This document shows positions 7,079 to 16,083 of a DNA stretch of 64,000 nucleotides, in pieces (within the stretch, counting starts at the first letter, position 1; each line of letters opens with the position of its first letter). The DNA is from CAZADA01 sp964568975. Lineage in GTDB: Bacteria; Pseudomonadota; Alphaproteobacteria; Caulobacterales; Maricaulaceae. A model generated the notes under the pieces. It saw only the letters and a list, made by a program, of their open reading frames with translations, had not been told where the DNA came from and ran no database searches. A program made the translations under genes and the position numbers. The stretch covers positions 1-64,000 of the forward strand of contig CAZMSO010000014.1 of assembly GCA_964568975.1 (NCBI GenBank), in the 5' to 3' direction.

Positions 7079-8230
7079 ATGGCGACACGCCGGATGCGCA
7101 CCCCCGACGACGCGCCCCAGCTGATCGGGCGCGCGCCCGCCTGGTTGGCGGCGCTGGAGCACGCCTCCGCGGCGGCGGCGCTCGACCGGCCGATTCTGAT
7201 TGTGGGCGAGCGCGGTTCGGGCAAGGAGCTGGTCGCAGCGCGAGTGCACTTTCTGTCGCCGCGCTGGAATGGGGATTATCTCAAAGTCAATTGCGCGGCC
7301 CTGTCGGAAGAGCTTTTGGACTCCGAGCTGTTTGGCCATGAGCCGGGGGCCTTTACAGGCGCGCAAAAGCGTCACATCGGGCGGTTTGAGCGCGGCGACG
7401 GCGGCACGCTGTTCTTAGATGAAATCGCCAGCGCGTCCCTGCGCGCCCAAGAAAAGATCCTGCGCGTGATCGAGTATGGCGAGTTTGAGCGGGTCGGCGG
7501 CGATCGCGTGCTGATGACGGATGTGCGCGTGGTGGCGGCTGCGAATGTCGATTTGCCGAGCCGCGCGGCCCAAGGCGAGTTTCGCGCGGACTTGCTGGAT
7601 CGCCTTGCGTTCGACGTGGTGACCTTGCCCCCTTTGCGCGCCCGGCGTGAGGACATCCCTCTGCTGGCGGAGCATTTCGGCCGGCGCATGGCGGTCACTC
7701 TCGGGGCGGAGCACTTTGGCGGCTTCACGCCCGACGCGGTGGCGCAACTCCTCGCCCATCCCTGGCCGGGCAATGTCCGGGAGCTGAAGAACGTGGCGGA
7801 ACGGGCGGCTTACCGCGCCATCTCCGGCGATCCCTCAGGCGCGACGCCCATTGAGGCTGTGACGCTTGATCCGTTTGACTCGCCCTGGCGGCCGGGCGCG
7901 GCCTTGACCGCCGCGCCCCAACGCCTCAGCCCTGAAGCCGACGACGACGCGAGCCCCAACGCCGCCGATGCGCCCACATCATTGCCGGCGCACACCGCCC
8001 CTCCTGCAGACGCTGAGGCGTTGCAGAGCGGCGAGACCTTCCCAGACTGCGTCGCCAGGCTTGAAATTCGCCTCGTGCAAGAGGCGCTGGCCGCGTGCGG
8101 CGGCCATCAAGGGCGAGCTGCGAAACGTCTCGGATTAACGTACCATCAATTCAGGGGGGTCTTGCGCAAGCACGGGCTCTCGCGCTCAGCGGTGCCGCCC
8201 GCCACGGACCAGACGGCCGCCGCAGAATAA
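7079..8230 (+). CDS. pspF: PspF-type sigma-54 transcriptional activator
   Basis: A 383-residue enhancer-binding protein without a receiver domain. It begins directly with the AAA+ domain: Walker A GERGSGKE at residues 43-50, the sigma-54 contact motif GAFTGA at 90-95, Walker B GGTLFLDEIA at about 112-121, and WPGNVRELKN near 230-240. A variable linker follows, then a Fis-type helix-turn-helix at about 325-370 (VQEALAACGGHQGRAAKRLGLTYHQFRGVLRKH). It activates the sigma-54 promoter of the divergent psp operon and is held inactive by PspA. No good ribosome site precedes the ATG, and a start five codons later (7094) is possible. Confidence 0.93.
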   Translation: MATRRMRTPDDAPQLIGRAPAWLAALEHASAAAALDRPILIVGERGSGKELVAARVHFLSPRWNGDYLKVNCAALSEELLDSELFGHEPGAFTGAQKRHIGRFERGDGGTLFLDEIASASLRAQEKILRVIEYGEFERVGGDRVLMTDVRVVAAANVDLPSRAAQGEFRADLLDRLAFDVVTLPPLRARREDIPLLAEHFGRRMAVTLGAEHFGGFTPDAVAQLLAHPWPGNVRELKNVAERAAYRAISGDPSGATPIEAVTLDPFDSPWRPGAALTAAPQRLSPEADDDASPNAADAPTSLPAHTAPPADAEALQSGETFPDCVARLEIRLVQEALAACGGHQGRAAKRLGLTYHQFRGVLRKHGLSRSAVPPATDQTAAAE

Positions 8231-8261
8231 GGCGTGGCGGGCCGCAGCCGGGTCTTCCCGC

Positions 8262-8711
8262 CTAGGCCTGACCGCCGGCGGCGTCCGGGGCCGCGGCTCG
8301 CGACGGCCCGCCGGACGCATCGTCGCGGGTTTCATCGCGCGCGGCGCCGCCCTGCGTAAGTTCTTTAAAGAGATCCACCACCTCGCGGATCACCACCGGT
8401 TTCGGCACGAACGCACGCACGCCCTGCGCCAGCAGCGCGCGCCGGGTGTTCTCGTCGGATCGGGCGGTGACGACGATCACGCGCGAGAGTATTGGGTTGT
8501 TTTCCTGCTCCAGCGCGTCAATCACGCCGAAGCCGTCCATCCGCGGCATCATCAAATCAAGAAAAACCACGTCCGGCCTGTGGGCGTGGATCTCCTCCAG
8601 TCCCTCAAGGCCGTCCTCGGCATGACGCACATCCGCAACCCCCTCAAGGGCGGCTTGCAGGACCAAGCGGTTTACGGGGTGATCATCAACGATCAGCGCG
8701 GTCGGTTTCAT
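8262..8711 (-). CDS. Single-domain response regulator (CheY-like receiver)
   Basis: A 149-residue protein with one receiver domain. VDDHPVNRLVL carries the acidic pocket, VVFLDLMMPRMDGFGV the phosphorylated Asp, and AFVPKPV the conserved Lys. A low-complexity Ala/Gly/Asp tail of about 30 residues follows and no output domain is seen. The ATG at 8711 (MKPTALIVDDH) fits the domain start; an ATG seven codons upstream is possible. It is the last gene of the chemotaxis run and probably receives phosphate from CheA. Confidence 0.85.
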   Translation of the reverse strand: MKPTALIVDDHPVNRLVLQAALEGVADVRHAEDGLEGLEEIHAHRPDVVFLDLMMPRMDGFGVIDALEQENNPILSRVIVVTARSDENTRRALLAQGVRAFVPKPVVIREVVDLFKELTQGGAARDETRDDASGGPSRAAAPDAAGGQA

Positions 8712-8802
8712 CGTGTCGGCTCCGAGTACCACACTGACGGTACAATCTTAAGCCGGCGTGCACACGCCGACCCGGAACGGGCGGCGCGCAGGGCGAAGGC
8801 GA

Positions 8803-11082
8803 TCAAGCCGCGAGAGCGGCGTCAGCGGCCCCATCAGCGGCGGCGTCCGCGGCCCCGTCGGAGAGCGCGCCGGCCACTTCCGCGATGGTTTGCGTTTGCG
8901 CCGACGTTTGCGACAGCGCCGCGTTCGTTTCCTCCACCAAGGCGGCGTTGTGCTGAGTCATTTGATCAAGATGGCGCACCGCGACGTTCACTTCTTCCAA
9001 ACTCGAGGATTGTTCGCGGCTGTCGTCCGCGATGTCGTTCATCAACTGCGTCACGTCGCGCACAGTCTCGACAATGCCGGTGAGGCTTTCCGCCGCCCGG
9101 GTCACGAGGTCCACGCCGCTGCGCACTTCTTTGACGCTGGTTTGGATCAGCGCCTTCACTTCTTGGGAGGCCTCCGCGGCGGATTGGGCGAGACGGCGCA
9201 CTTCCGCGGCGACGACGGCGAACCCTTTGCCGGCCTCCCCAGCGCGCGCGGCCTCCACGCTGGCGTTCAAGGCCAGGAGGTTGGTTTGGAAGGCGATGTT
9301 GTCGATGAGGCCGATCACCTCAGAAATGCGGGAGGAGGAGGTGGCGATGCGGTCAATCGCTTGAGTGGCGTCGCGCATCACGGCGCCGCCCTCTTCGGCG
9401 GTGGATTGGGCTTTCGCGGCGCGTTCGCGGGCTTGACCAGCGCGGGTCGCGTTTTGGCGCACCGTGTCGGCGAGCTGTTCGGTTGCAGCGGAGGTTTCTT
9501 CAATCGTCGCCGCCTGTTTCGCCGTGCGATCCGACAGGTCCGCAACGCCGGTCAACAGCTCGCCATTCGTCTGGTCGAGGGAGCGCGCGGCGGTTTTCAG
9601 CTGGCCGACATGGTTCGACAGCTGGCTGACGAGGCGATTGACGTCGCGGGTGAAGTGCGCGACCGCGCCCTCGCCCGTCACATCGATCCGCTGGCTGAGG
9701 TCGCCGGCCGTCACGGCGGTGATGACACGCGACGCATCCTCAAACGCCGTCTCAGTTCCCGCTAAGACCGCATTGACCAAATCCGCCAGACGCTGAATCG
9801 GCCCTGCCGCCTCCGTAGCGTCGACGCGCGCGGTGAAATCGCCTTCACCGGCGGCCACTAAGGGCGCGCCGACGGTCTCATGAATGGCCGCGAGCAGGGC
9901 TTCACGGTCTGCTTCCACCCGCGCGGCCGCCGTCTCGGCGGCCTGCGCCCTGTGTTCCGCCGCCGCCAGTGCTGCGCCCATCGCCGCGGCGGCGTCCGCG
10001 GCGCGATCGAAGGCCGGCTCGCGAACCGGCGAGGCGAACGCGGCGTCCTGCGCGGGGCTCTCAGCGCGCGTGCGCACATAGGCGCTGAGAGCCGTGGCCG
10101 CCGCCGTCATGCGCCCGACGCCGCGGAACGCCAGCCAGCCCGCCGCCGCCATCAGCGCCGCGCTCACCACCGCGCCAAAAACCGCAATCGGCGCAATCAT
10201 GCCGCCGACGCCCGCACGCACCGTCGCGGCGTGAACCGCCGCACCCTGCGTGTGTTCACGAATGAGGGCGTCCAACGCCGCCCCAGAGACCGCCAGCCGG
10301 TCGCGCATGAGGCTGTCACGCGCCGCGAGCGTGTCGCGCAAAACTTTAAACGTCGCCTCATGGGCGTCGAGCGCTGCGGCCGCCTCCGCCACCGCCCGGC
10401 GCCCGTCTGCATTCGCCAACCGCCGCGCGACGCCGTCCACATGACCGCGCGCGTCCGTGAGCCGTCGGTCGGCGGCGTCCAAATCGCGGCGCGCGCCGGC
10501 CGTGGCGTAACGCTCCATATGCATGTGAGCGAGGGAGCCTGCGCTCAACGCCGCGCTGGCGCGATAGGCCGCGTTCGCGTCGCCCTGGGCGGAGGCGATG
10601 ACCGCCAACGCCGTTAAATCAGACTCCAACGCCACCAATGAGCGCCGCATGGCCGCCAGGGCCGCATCGCGATCCTCCGTACGCGCAGCGACATGGTCGA
10701 AAGCGTCCACAAACGCGCCCGCCTCATCCGCGAACGCCCGCAGCGACACTCCTGCGTCATCGACGTGGATGGAGCGCGCGACCACGTCTAAATGCCTGGC
10801 CACGGACGCCATACGGTCGGCGATGATGGCGGCCGCTTTCGGTTCCTCTTCCGCGAGGTATGCCGACGCAGCGCCGCGCGCGGCCGCCACGTCCGCGGCG
10901 ATGGCGTTCAGCGCCGCCGCGCGCGCAGCGGCGCTGCGCTCCTCATAAGCGCCTTGCAGCAAAAGCGCGATGGTCGCCCACGCCGCCGCGACAGCGCCGA
11001 CACACAGCGCAATCACGACCACAGCCGAACCCATAGCGCCTGTGACGCCAAGGCTGGAGGGAAGTCGCACGCGCAATCTCAT
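8803..11082 (-). CDS. Methyl-accepting chemotaxis protein
   Basis: A 759-residue chemoreceptor. It has a first membrane helix at about residues 15-42, an alpha-helical sensory region of about 245 residues (rich in Ala/Asp, probably a four-helix bundle), and a second helix at about 290-318. HAMP-like segments follow, then the cytoplasmic signalling hairpin. The hairpin tip around residues 590-620 contains NIAFQTNLLALNASVEAARA and GKGFAVVAAEVRRLA. No C-terminal methyltransferase-binding pentapeptide is seen; the tail is an Ala/Asp repeat. The ligand is unknown. It is downstream of cheW in the che operon. Confidence 0.93.
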   Translation of the reverse strand: MRLRVRLPSSLGVTGAMGSAVVVIALCVGAVAAAWATIALLLQGAYEERSAAARAAALNAIAADVAAARGAASAYLAEEEPKAAAIIADRMASVARHLDVVARSIHVDDAGVSLRAFADEAGAFVDAFDHVAARTEDRDAALAAMRRSLVALESDLTALAVIASAQGDANAAYRASAALSAGSLAHMHMERYATAGARRDLDAADRRLTDARGHVDGVARRLANADGRRAVAEAAAALDAHEATFKVLRDTLAARDSLMRDRLAVSGAALDALIREHTQGAAVHAATVRAGVGGMIAPIAVFGAVVSAALMAAAGWLAFRGVGRMTAAATALSAYVRTRAESPAQDAAFASPVREPAFDRAADAAAAMGAALAAAEHRAQAAETAAARVEADREALLAAIHETVGAPLVAAGEGDFTARVDATEAAGPIQRLADLVNAVLAGTETAFEDASRVITAVTAGDLSQRIDVTGEGAVAHFTRDVNRLVSQLSNHVGQLKTAARSLDQTNGELLTGVADLSDRTAKQAATIEETSAATEQLADTVRQNATRAGQARERAAKAQSTAEEGGAVMRDATQAIDRIATSSSRISEVIGLIDNIAFQTNLLALNASVEAARAGEAGKGFAVVAAEVRRLAQSAAEASQEVKALIQTSVKEVRSGVDLVTRAAESLTGIVETVRDVTQLMNDIADDSREQSSSLEEVNVAVRHLDQMTQHNAALVEETNAALSQTSAQTQTIAEVAGALSDGAADAAADGAADAALAA

Positions 11083-11128
11083 GGCTATGGCTTTCGTGTT
11101 AGCGGACGTGTCGATGCGGAGCGTCGGT

Positions 11129-11164
11129 GCGTACTGTTCGATGCGTACTGTTCGATGCGTACTG
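11129..11164. repeat. 14-bp tandem repeat, about 2.6 copies
   Basis: The unit GCGTACTGTTCGAT occurs at 11129-11142 and 11143-11156, followed by a partial copy (GCGTACTG). It lies in the 181-bp gap between cheW and the chemoreceptor gene, about 50 bp upstream of the receptor start, where it could be a leader or binding-site array. A related TCGATGCG lies just before it. Confidence 0.85.
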
Positions 11165-11263
11165 GGCGCGTCTCAAACCGATGTAACGCGCCGCGCTTAA
11201 GGGGGTCTCACCGTCGCCGCGCGGCGCCAGAGCCCGCGAGCGCGCGCGGCGGCGGCGGACCCA

Positions 11264-11755
11264 TTACTCCGTCGGCTCAATGGCGCCGGCGAGGAGCCGC
11301 TCAATGTCGATGAGCGCGATCATTTCCTCGTCCAACGCCGCCACGCCGCGAAACAGCATTGTGTCGCCCATCGTGTCCGGCGCAGGCTGGATCTGGTCGT
11401 CGCGGATCGAGACAATATCCGACACCGCGTCCACCAGGAGGCCAACCCACTTGTTATCAATCGCAATCACAACCACGACATGAGTGGAGGTGGGATCCGT
11501 CAAGTCACGGCCAAAGCGCACGCGCATATCGACAATCGGAATTACGGCGCCGCGCAAATTCATCACGCCACGCACAAACGGCGCGGTGTTAGGCAGAGGC
11601 GTCACGCCGGACCAGGCGCGGATTTCGCGCACAATACGGATGTCGACGCCGTACACTTCGCCGTCAATCGTGAACGCGATCAGCTCGCACTGGCCATCGC
11701 CGCCGCCGCCGCCGGCGTCCGCCGGCTCGACATCCATCGTCGCGCTGGTCATCAA
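11264..11755 (-). CDS. cheW: Chemotaxis adaptor CheW
   Basis: A 163-residue protein that is a single CheW domain (about residues 22-158), the adaptor linking chemoreceptors to CheA. Typical segments are ECELIAFTIDGEVYGVDI-like strand 1, VRGVMNLRGAVIPIVDMRVRFG in the centre, and VGLLVDAVSDIVSI. It is flanked by the receptor and cheA on the same strand. Confidence 0.95.
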   Translation of the reverse strand: MMTSATMDVEPADAGGGGGDGQCELIAFTIDGEVYGVDIRIVREIRAWSGVTPLPNTAPFVRGVMNLRGAVIPIVDMRVRFGRDLTDPTSTHVVVVIAIDNKWVGLLVDAVSDIVSIRDDQIQPAPDTMGDTMLFRGVAALDEEMIALIDIERLLAGAIEPTE

Positions 11756-11889
11756 GTTCTCCGCAACGGCCTCATCTGAGCGACGAGTTTACGCACGCAG
11801 CCTTAACGGTCCGTGGGCGCGGGCTCCGTCGCCCTGCGCCCGCGTCGCCGTGCGGACGCCAGAAGGCCAGAACGCCGGGATCGCTCCAA

Positions 11890-14115
11890 TCACGCGGCCT
11901 GGATCACGCCGCCGCGCTTGGCCATGCGGTCGAGGCCGATCACATCCAGGATCAGCGCCACGCGCCCATCGCCGAGCACGGTTGCACCGCCAAGCCCTTC
12001 AACGCGTTCAAAATTCGCTTCAAGGCTCTTAATCGCGACTTGCTGCTGGCCGAGGACGGCGTCCACCATCAAACACACGCGTCGCTCGCCTTCAGCTTCG
12101 CAGAAGACGAGAAATTGGTCACGTCCAGTTTCACCCGCGCCAGGCAGCATGACGCGCAAATCTAAGACCTCGACGAACTCGCCGCGGAAATTCACCAGCG
12201 TCTCGCCAGTGGGCAGCCGCCCCATACGCGCGTCCGACAGCGTCATGCTCTCAATCACGCTGGACAAGGGCAGCACATAGCGCTGGCCCGACACCACCAC
12301 CAGCATCACGTCAAGGACCGCCAATGTCAGCGGCAAGCTCAGCGTGATGTGCGCGCCCTTGCCGGGCGTGGAGCGGACAGTCACGCGTCCGCCCATATGC
12401 TCAATGTTCTGACGCACGACATCCATGCCCACGCCGCGACCGGAAATGTTGGAGGCGACCTCCGCTGTCGAAAAGCCCGGCATGAAGATGATCTGATCAA
12501 TCTCATCATCAGTAAGCTGGGCGTCTTCCGGTACAAGACCGCGCTCGATCGCGCGCTTGAGCACCTTGTCGCGCTTAATGCCGGCGCCGTCGTCAATGAT
12601 GTGGATGAGGATGCGCCCAGAGACTTGCTCGGCCGAGAGTTTAATCGTGCCTTGTTCCGACTTGCCTGCGGCGAGGCGTTCTTCCGGCGACTCCACGCCA
12701 TGATCCACCGAATTGCGGATCATGTGGGTCAAGGGGTCTGACAATTGTTCGATGACGGTCTTGTCGATCTCGGTGTTTTCGCCGGCCATTTGCAGGCGCA
12801 CCTGTTTGCCTGTCTCAGTGGCCAGTTGGCGCACCAGGCGCGGCATGCGCGAGAACACCGTCTTCACCGGCTGGGCGCGGATCGACATAATCGCGTCTTG
12901 GAGCATGCGGGTCTGCTGGGCGAGCACTTCCAGCCCGCGTGCGAGGTCGGGATGGCTGTGGCGCAGGGCGTCGTCGACCTGCTGCATCAGCCCGGCTTGG
13001 GTGATGACGATCTCTGAGCCCATGTCGCTGACGCGATCGACGCGATCAAGGTCGACGCGGATCGTTTTCTGCGCGGCCGGCGCCGCGGCCTTGGCGGCCT
13101 CGCCCGTGTCTTCAGCGGCGGCGGACGGCGGCGGCGCGGACGGGGCCGCCGCAGCGGGCGGCGCCGACGGGTCGGCGTCTGTGTGCGCCTCATCGCCATC
13201 GTCGGGTTCCGGCGCGTCTGCGCCGCTGGCGGCGTCTTCCGCCTGAACCTCCGCGAGGAGGTCCATCAGCGACACCCCCTCGCCATCATCATCGCCCTCG
13301 CTCGCGTCCCCATCGGCGTTGAGGCGCGCGATGTCGAGATCGCAATCGCCAATGGCGAAATCAAAGGCCTCTTCGATCGTGGCGGCGTCGTCCGGCCCTT
13401 CCAGCGTCAATGTCCAGGAGAGGTACGGCTGATCCGGCGCAAACGCGTCGAGATCTGGAAGCCTCGACCAATCGCACTCCGTCTCCAACACGCCAAGGCC
13501 AGCCAACTCCTCAAAAATCAGGAGCGGATCGACCGCGCGGGCAAACAGGGCCGCATGGGGCGTGAACTGGATGCGCCAGCGGGGCGGGCCCAATGCGTCG
13601 TCTAGGCTGATCGCGCCGAAGCCGCCGCCATCGCCCCCATCATCATCGCCGTCGTCGTCCAACGACACTTGAACCGGGGCGAAATCGACTTCGAAGTCCT
13701 CGTCCTCGCGGGTGGCGTCGGCATCGACCGCGCCGCCGCTGAGGGCGGCGAGATCATTGCGCACCGCTTGGGCGGCCTGGGGATCGACGGCGCGCCCCTC
13801 CCGCGCCGCTGCGACCAAATCACCCAGCAAATCGCACGCCGCCAAACCCACGGCCGCGAGCTCTGCGGTGAACGCAATCTCGCCCTCGCGCACTTTATCG
13901 AGCAGCGTTTCAAAGAAATGTGCAAACTCAACCAGGTCGTCAAAGCCGAACGCGCCGGCGCCGCCCTTGATGGAGTGGACGGCGCGAAAGACCGCGTTGG
14001 CTGTGTCTTGATCGCCGCCCGCCTCTTCAGCCGCCGACAATTGCTGCTCAAGCTCTTCGAGAAGCTCGGCGCATTCCTGGAAATAAGTCTCTTTAAATCG
14101 ATCAATCTCGCTCAT
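11890..14115 (-). CDS. cheA: Chemotaxis histidine kinase CheA
   Basis: A 741-residue CheA. The Hpt domain (residues 1-110) has its phosphorylated His47 in FRAVHSIKGGAGAFGF. A low-complexity acidic middle includes a weakly conserved response-regulator-binding region. The dimerisation domain follows at about 340-410. The kinase domain has the N box MIRNSVDHGVE, G1 IDDGAGIKRDK and G2 GRGVGMDVV. The C-terminal CheW-like domain is at about 590-735. It phosphorylates the receivers encoded on either side. Confidence 0.96.
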   Translation of the reverse strand: MSEIDRFKETYFQECAELLEELEQQLSAAEEAGGDQDTANAVFRAVHSIKGGAGAFGFDDLVEFAHFFETLLDKVREGEIAFTAELAAVGLAACDLLGDLVAAAREGRAVDPQAAQAVRNDLAALSGGAVDADATREDEDFEVDFAPVQVSLDDDGDDDGGDGGGFGAISLDDALGPPRWRIQFTPHAALFARAVDPLLIFEELAGLGVLETECDWSRLPDLDAFAPDQPYLSWTLTLEGPDDAATIEEAFDFAIGDCDLDIARLNADGDASEGDDDGEGVSLMDLLAEVQAEDAASGADAPEPDDGDEAHTDADPSAPPAAAAPSAPPPSAAAEDTGEAAKAAAPAAQKTIRVDLDRVDRVSDMGSEIVITQAGLMQQVDDALRHSHPDLARGLEVLAQQTRMLQDAIMSIRAQPVKTVFSRMPRLVRQLATETGKQVRLQMAGENTEIDKTVIEQLSDPLTHMIRNSVDHGVESPEERLAAGKSEQGTIKLSAEQVSGRILIHIIDDGAGIKRDKVLKRAIERGLVPEDAQLTDDEIDQIIFMPGFSTAEVASNISGRGVGMDVVRQNIEHMGGRVTVRSTPGKGAHITLSLPLTLAVLDVMLVVVSGQRYVLPLSSVIESMTLSDARMGRLPTGETLVNFRGEFVEVLDLRVMLPGAGETGRDQFLVFCEAEGERRVCLMVDAVLGQQQVAIKSLEANFERVEGLGGATVLGDGRVALILDVIGLDRMAKRGGVIQAA

Positions 14116-14162
14116 GCGACCCCTTCCCGTCTGTAAGGCGGGCCCTCAGGGCCTGGCGTCGC

Positions 14163-14531
14163 TTAACCGCACACCCGCCGGATGACGCCCACGACGGCTT
14201 CGCCGTCGAACGGCTTCGTAATCCACCCCGTCGCGCCGGCTTCACGGCCGAGATCGCGTTTTTCACGGCTGGTTTCCGTAGTGAGGATGAGGATCGGGAC
14301 GCTGGCCGGCCCCGCGCCGCCGCGCATGCGGCGGGTGAACTCAAACCCGTCCATCACCGGCATGTTGATGTCGGTGATGATGCAATCGAAGGTGTCTTCA
14401 GCCACCCGCTCCAGGCCCTCTTGGCCGTTTTCGGCCTGGGAGACCTCAAAGCCCGCCTCTTCCAGAGTGGCGCGCAGCATGTCGAGCATGGTGCGGCTGT
14501 CATCGACAGTGAGGACTTTCAAGGCGCTCAT
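14163..14531 (-). CDS. cheY: Chemotaxis response regulator CheY
   Basis: A 122-residue single receiver domain with TVDDSRTMLDML (acidic pocket), IITDINMPVMDGFEF (phospho-acceptor Asp), a Thr in LILTTE and the Lys in WITKPFDGE. Its ATG overlaps the stop of the upstream STAS gene by 4 bp, and cheA follows 47 bp downstream. It would carry the CheA signal to the motor or to another output; no flagellar genes are in the window. Confidence 0.94.
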   Translation of the reverse strand: MSALKVLTVDDSRTMLDMLRATLEEAGFEVSQAENGQEGLERVAEDTFDCIITDINMPVMDGFEFTRRMRGGAGPASVPILILTTETSREKRDLGREAGATGWITKPFDGEAVVGVIRRVCG

Positions 14532-14878
14532 GGCGACGGTTCTCCTGCGTCGGCGTCTTCGGTCTCGGCCTCGCCGCCTGCGGTCGCGGCGGCGGCCAGA
14601 TCCGCCAAGCCGTTGTCGGCGTCAAACAGCGTCTCCAGGCCCAAACGCGTGATCGCCGCTGTAAAGGCCGGGCTCGGATTGATCAGCGCAAAACCAGGCT
14701 TAGCCGATGTGTGCGCCGCAATCGCCGCCAGCGTTTGCGCCGCTACAGCGCTGAGGCGCTCGACGGCCGCGGCGTCGCACACAATCGGCCCATCCTGGCT
14801 GAGCCGCGCACGCGTTTCGGCCAAGACCTCCTGCGCCTCCGTCAAGGCCAAACGCGTCGGCAAGGCGATCGCCGTCAT
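14528..14878 (-). CDS. STAS-domain protein of the chemotaxis operon
   Basis: A 116-residue protein whose first 95 residues have the STAS alternating pattern, as in anti-sigma-factor antagonists: LPTRLALTEAQEVLAETRARLSQ, then VCDAAAVERLSAVAAQTLAAIAA, then LINPSPAFTAAITRLGLETLF. The usual phosphorylatable Ser (DxS) is not clearly present. It is translationally coupled to cheY. Similar small STAS proteins precede cheY-cheA in some alphaproteobacterial and type-IV-pilus-like systems; the partner is unknown. Confidence 0.75.
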   Translation of the reverse strand: MTAIALPTRLALTEAQEVLAETRARLSQDGPIVCDAAAVERLSAVAAQTLAAIAAHTSAKPGFALINPSPAFTAAITRLGLETLFDADNGLADLAAAATAGGEAETEDADAGEPSP

Positions 14879-15003
14879 CCAATCCTCAATCGGCGGCTTT
14901 CATCAGCCCGCACCATAGGCGCGCGGCTGTTAACGCCGCGTCACTCACGAGCCAAGCGCCCAGGGCGCGCGACACGCGCGACAGCGGCCGCACGCGCCAG
15001 CGC

Positions 15004-15606
15004 TTAATCAAACAATTCGATGTCGCCGCGCCCCTTCGGCGCTTCTTGCACGCGCGCGACTTCCGCGGCTGCGACGGTCTCATCAACGCCCCCGACCACG
15101 CGCGACCACGCCCGCCCGCTCGCGGGGTGATAAACAAGCTTGCGCCCCCGCTCGCCCCCCAAATCGCTCGACGCCAGGCCCAGCCCGTCACGGCCGAGCA
15201 TCTCCATCAAGAAGACAATGTTGGAGCGCCCGACATCCGACGGCCCAGCCATCACGCGGGCGCCGCCAAACGCCTTGATCTCCAGCGCACGCCGATCGAC
15301 GCCGCCGGCGGACGACGCCACGCGGTTCAACAGATCCTCAATCGCAAACGCGCCATAGCGGCGCGCGTTGGGATCGCTGGCGTTCACGCGCCCCTCCGGA
15401 TCGCCGGGCAATAAGAAGTGGTTGAGCCCGCCCACACCGGTCGCGGCGTGGCGCACGCACACAGCGATGCACGACCCCAACACCGTGTTGAAGCCGACGG
15501 CGGGGTCCGCCGTCACCCGCGATTCCCCCATGGCCACGAACTCCAGCTTCAGAGCCTCGCGGTCCAAGGACGCCGCATCCAGTAACGCTGTCGAAGTGTC
15601 GCGCAT
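15004..15606 (-). CDS. cheD: Chemoreceptor glutamine deamidase CheD
   Basis: A 200-residue CheD. The catalytic Cys lies in VLGSCIAVCVRH, the catalytic His in GGLNHFLLPG, and IKAFGGARVM is the third family motif. It deamidates receptor glutamines and can be regulated by CheY or CheC. I start at the ATG at 15606 (MRDTSTALLD). The in-frame ATG at 15651 would overlap the divergent gene at 15640. The protein ends GRGDIELFD, similar to the DVELF end of the divergent gene product. Confidence 0.92.
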   Translation of the reverse strand: MRDTSTALLDAASLDREALKLEFVAMGESRVTADPAVGFNTVLGSCIAVCVRHAATGVGGLNHFLLPGDPEGRVNASDPNARRYGAFAIEDLLNRVASSAGGVDRRALEIKAFGGARVMAGPSDVGRSNIVFLMEMLGRDGLGLASSDLGGERGRKLVYHPASGRAWSRVVGGVDETVAAAEVARVQEAPKGRGDIELFD

Positions 15607-15639
15607 GGCATAACTGAACGCCAGGAGGGTTGCGATTTC

Positions 15640-16032
15640 ATGGATGAACACGCTTCACCGCGCGCAGCGCGACCGTCTGACGCTGACCTCGACCCGCGCG
15701 GCCACGACAGCCGCGACGCGTTCATACGGTTTTTGGCCGGCGTGCTGCGCGAACTCGCGACCCTCAGCGACGCCCTCGCGGCAGATGTCGGCCCGGTCGT
15801 GCAGGCCGCGCCGACGGGCCCGCAGCGTACGGCCGCCATGCGCGGGCTTCAATTGCAGGACACGCTGAAGCAAAGGCTCGAACGCCTGGCCATTGCGGCG
15901 GAGACTGTCACGCGCGACCAGCGTGCAGACCTCGCCGCGACGCTGAAGCTTGATGGGCTGGTCGAACGGCTGGAGCGCGAGGAGGGCCCGCCGCGCCACG
16001 CGCCAGCGCCCAGCGACGTCGAACTGTTCTGA
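15640..16032 (+). CDS. Small helical protein divergent from cheD; possible CheZ-like phosphatase
   Basis: A 130-residue, mostly helical, cytoplasmic protein. The segment MRGLQLQDTLKQRLERLA at about residues 67-84 resembles the CheZ active-site helix, in which an Asp and a Gln four residues apart (DxxxQ) contact CheY-phosphate; here they would be the D and Q of QDTLKQ. The C-terminus is SDVELF, and CheZ also ends in a CheY-binding amphipathic tail. It is only 33 bp from the divergent cheD start. The window has no recognisable cheZ, cheC or cheX otherwise. The functional call is inference from a short motif. Confidence 0.45.
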   Translation: MDEHASPRAARPSDADLDPRGHDSRDAFIRFLAGVLRELATLSDALAADVGPVVQAAPTGPQRTAAMRGLQLQDTLKQRLERLAIAAETVTRDQRADLAATLKLDGLVERLEREEGPPRHAPAPSDVELF

Positions 16033-16083
16033 TCTGAGGTCGCCGCACGCTGTGACCGTCGCTGTGGTCGTAGGCTCTCCGCC

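Noticed and set aside
8803..10617. Long plus-strand ORFs opposite the chemoreceptor and elsewhere (for example 8758-9765, 9880-10617, 57387-58460, 57853-60114)
   Set aside because: They are antisense shadows of well-supported genes in high-GC DNA, Arg/His-rich and without family features.
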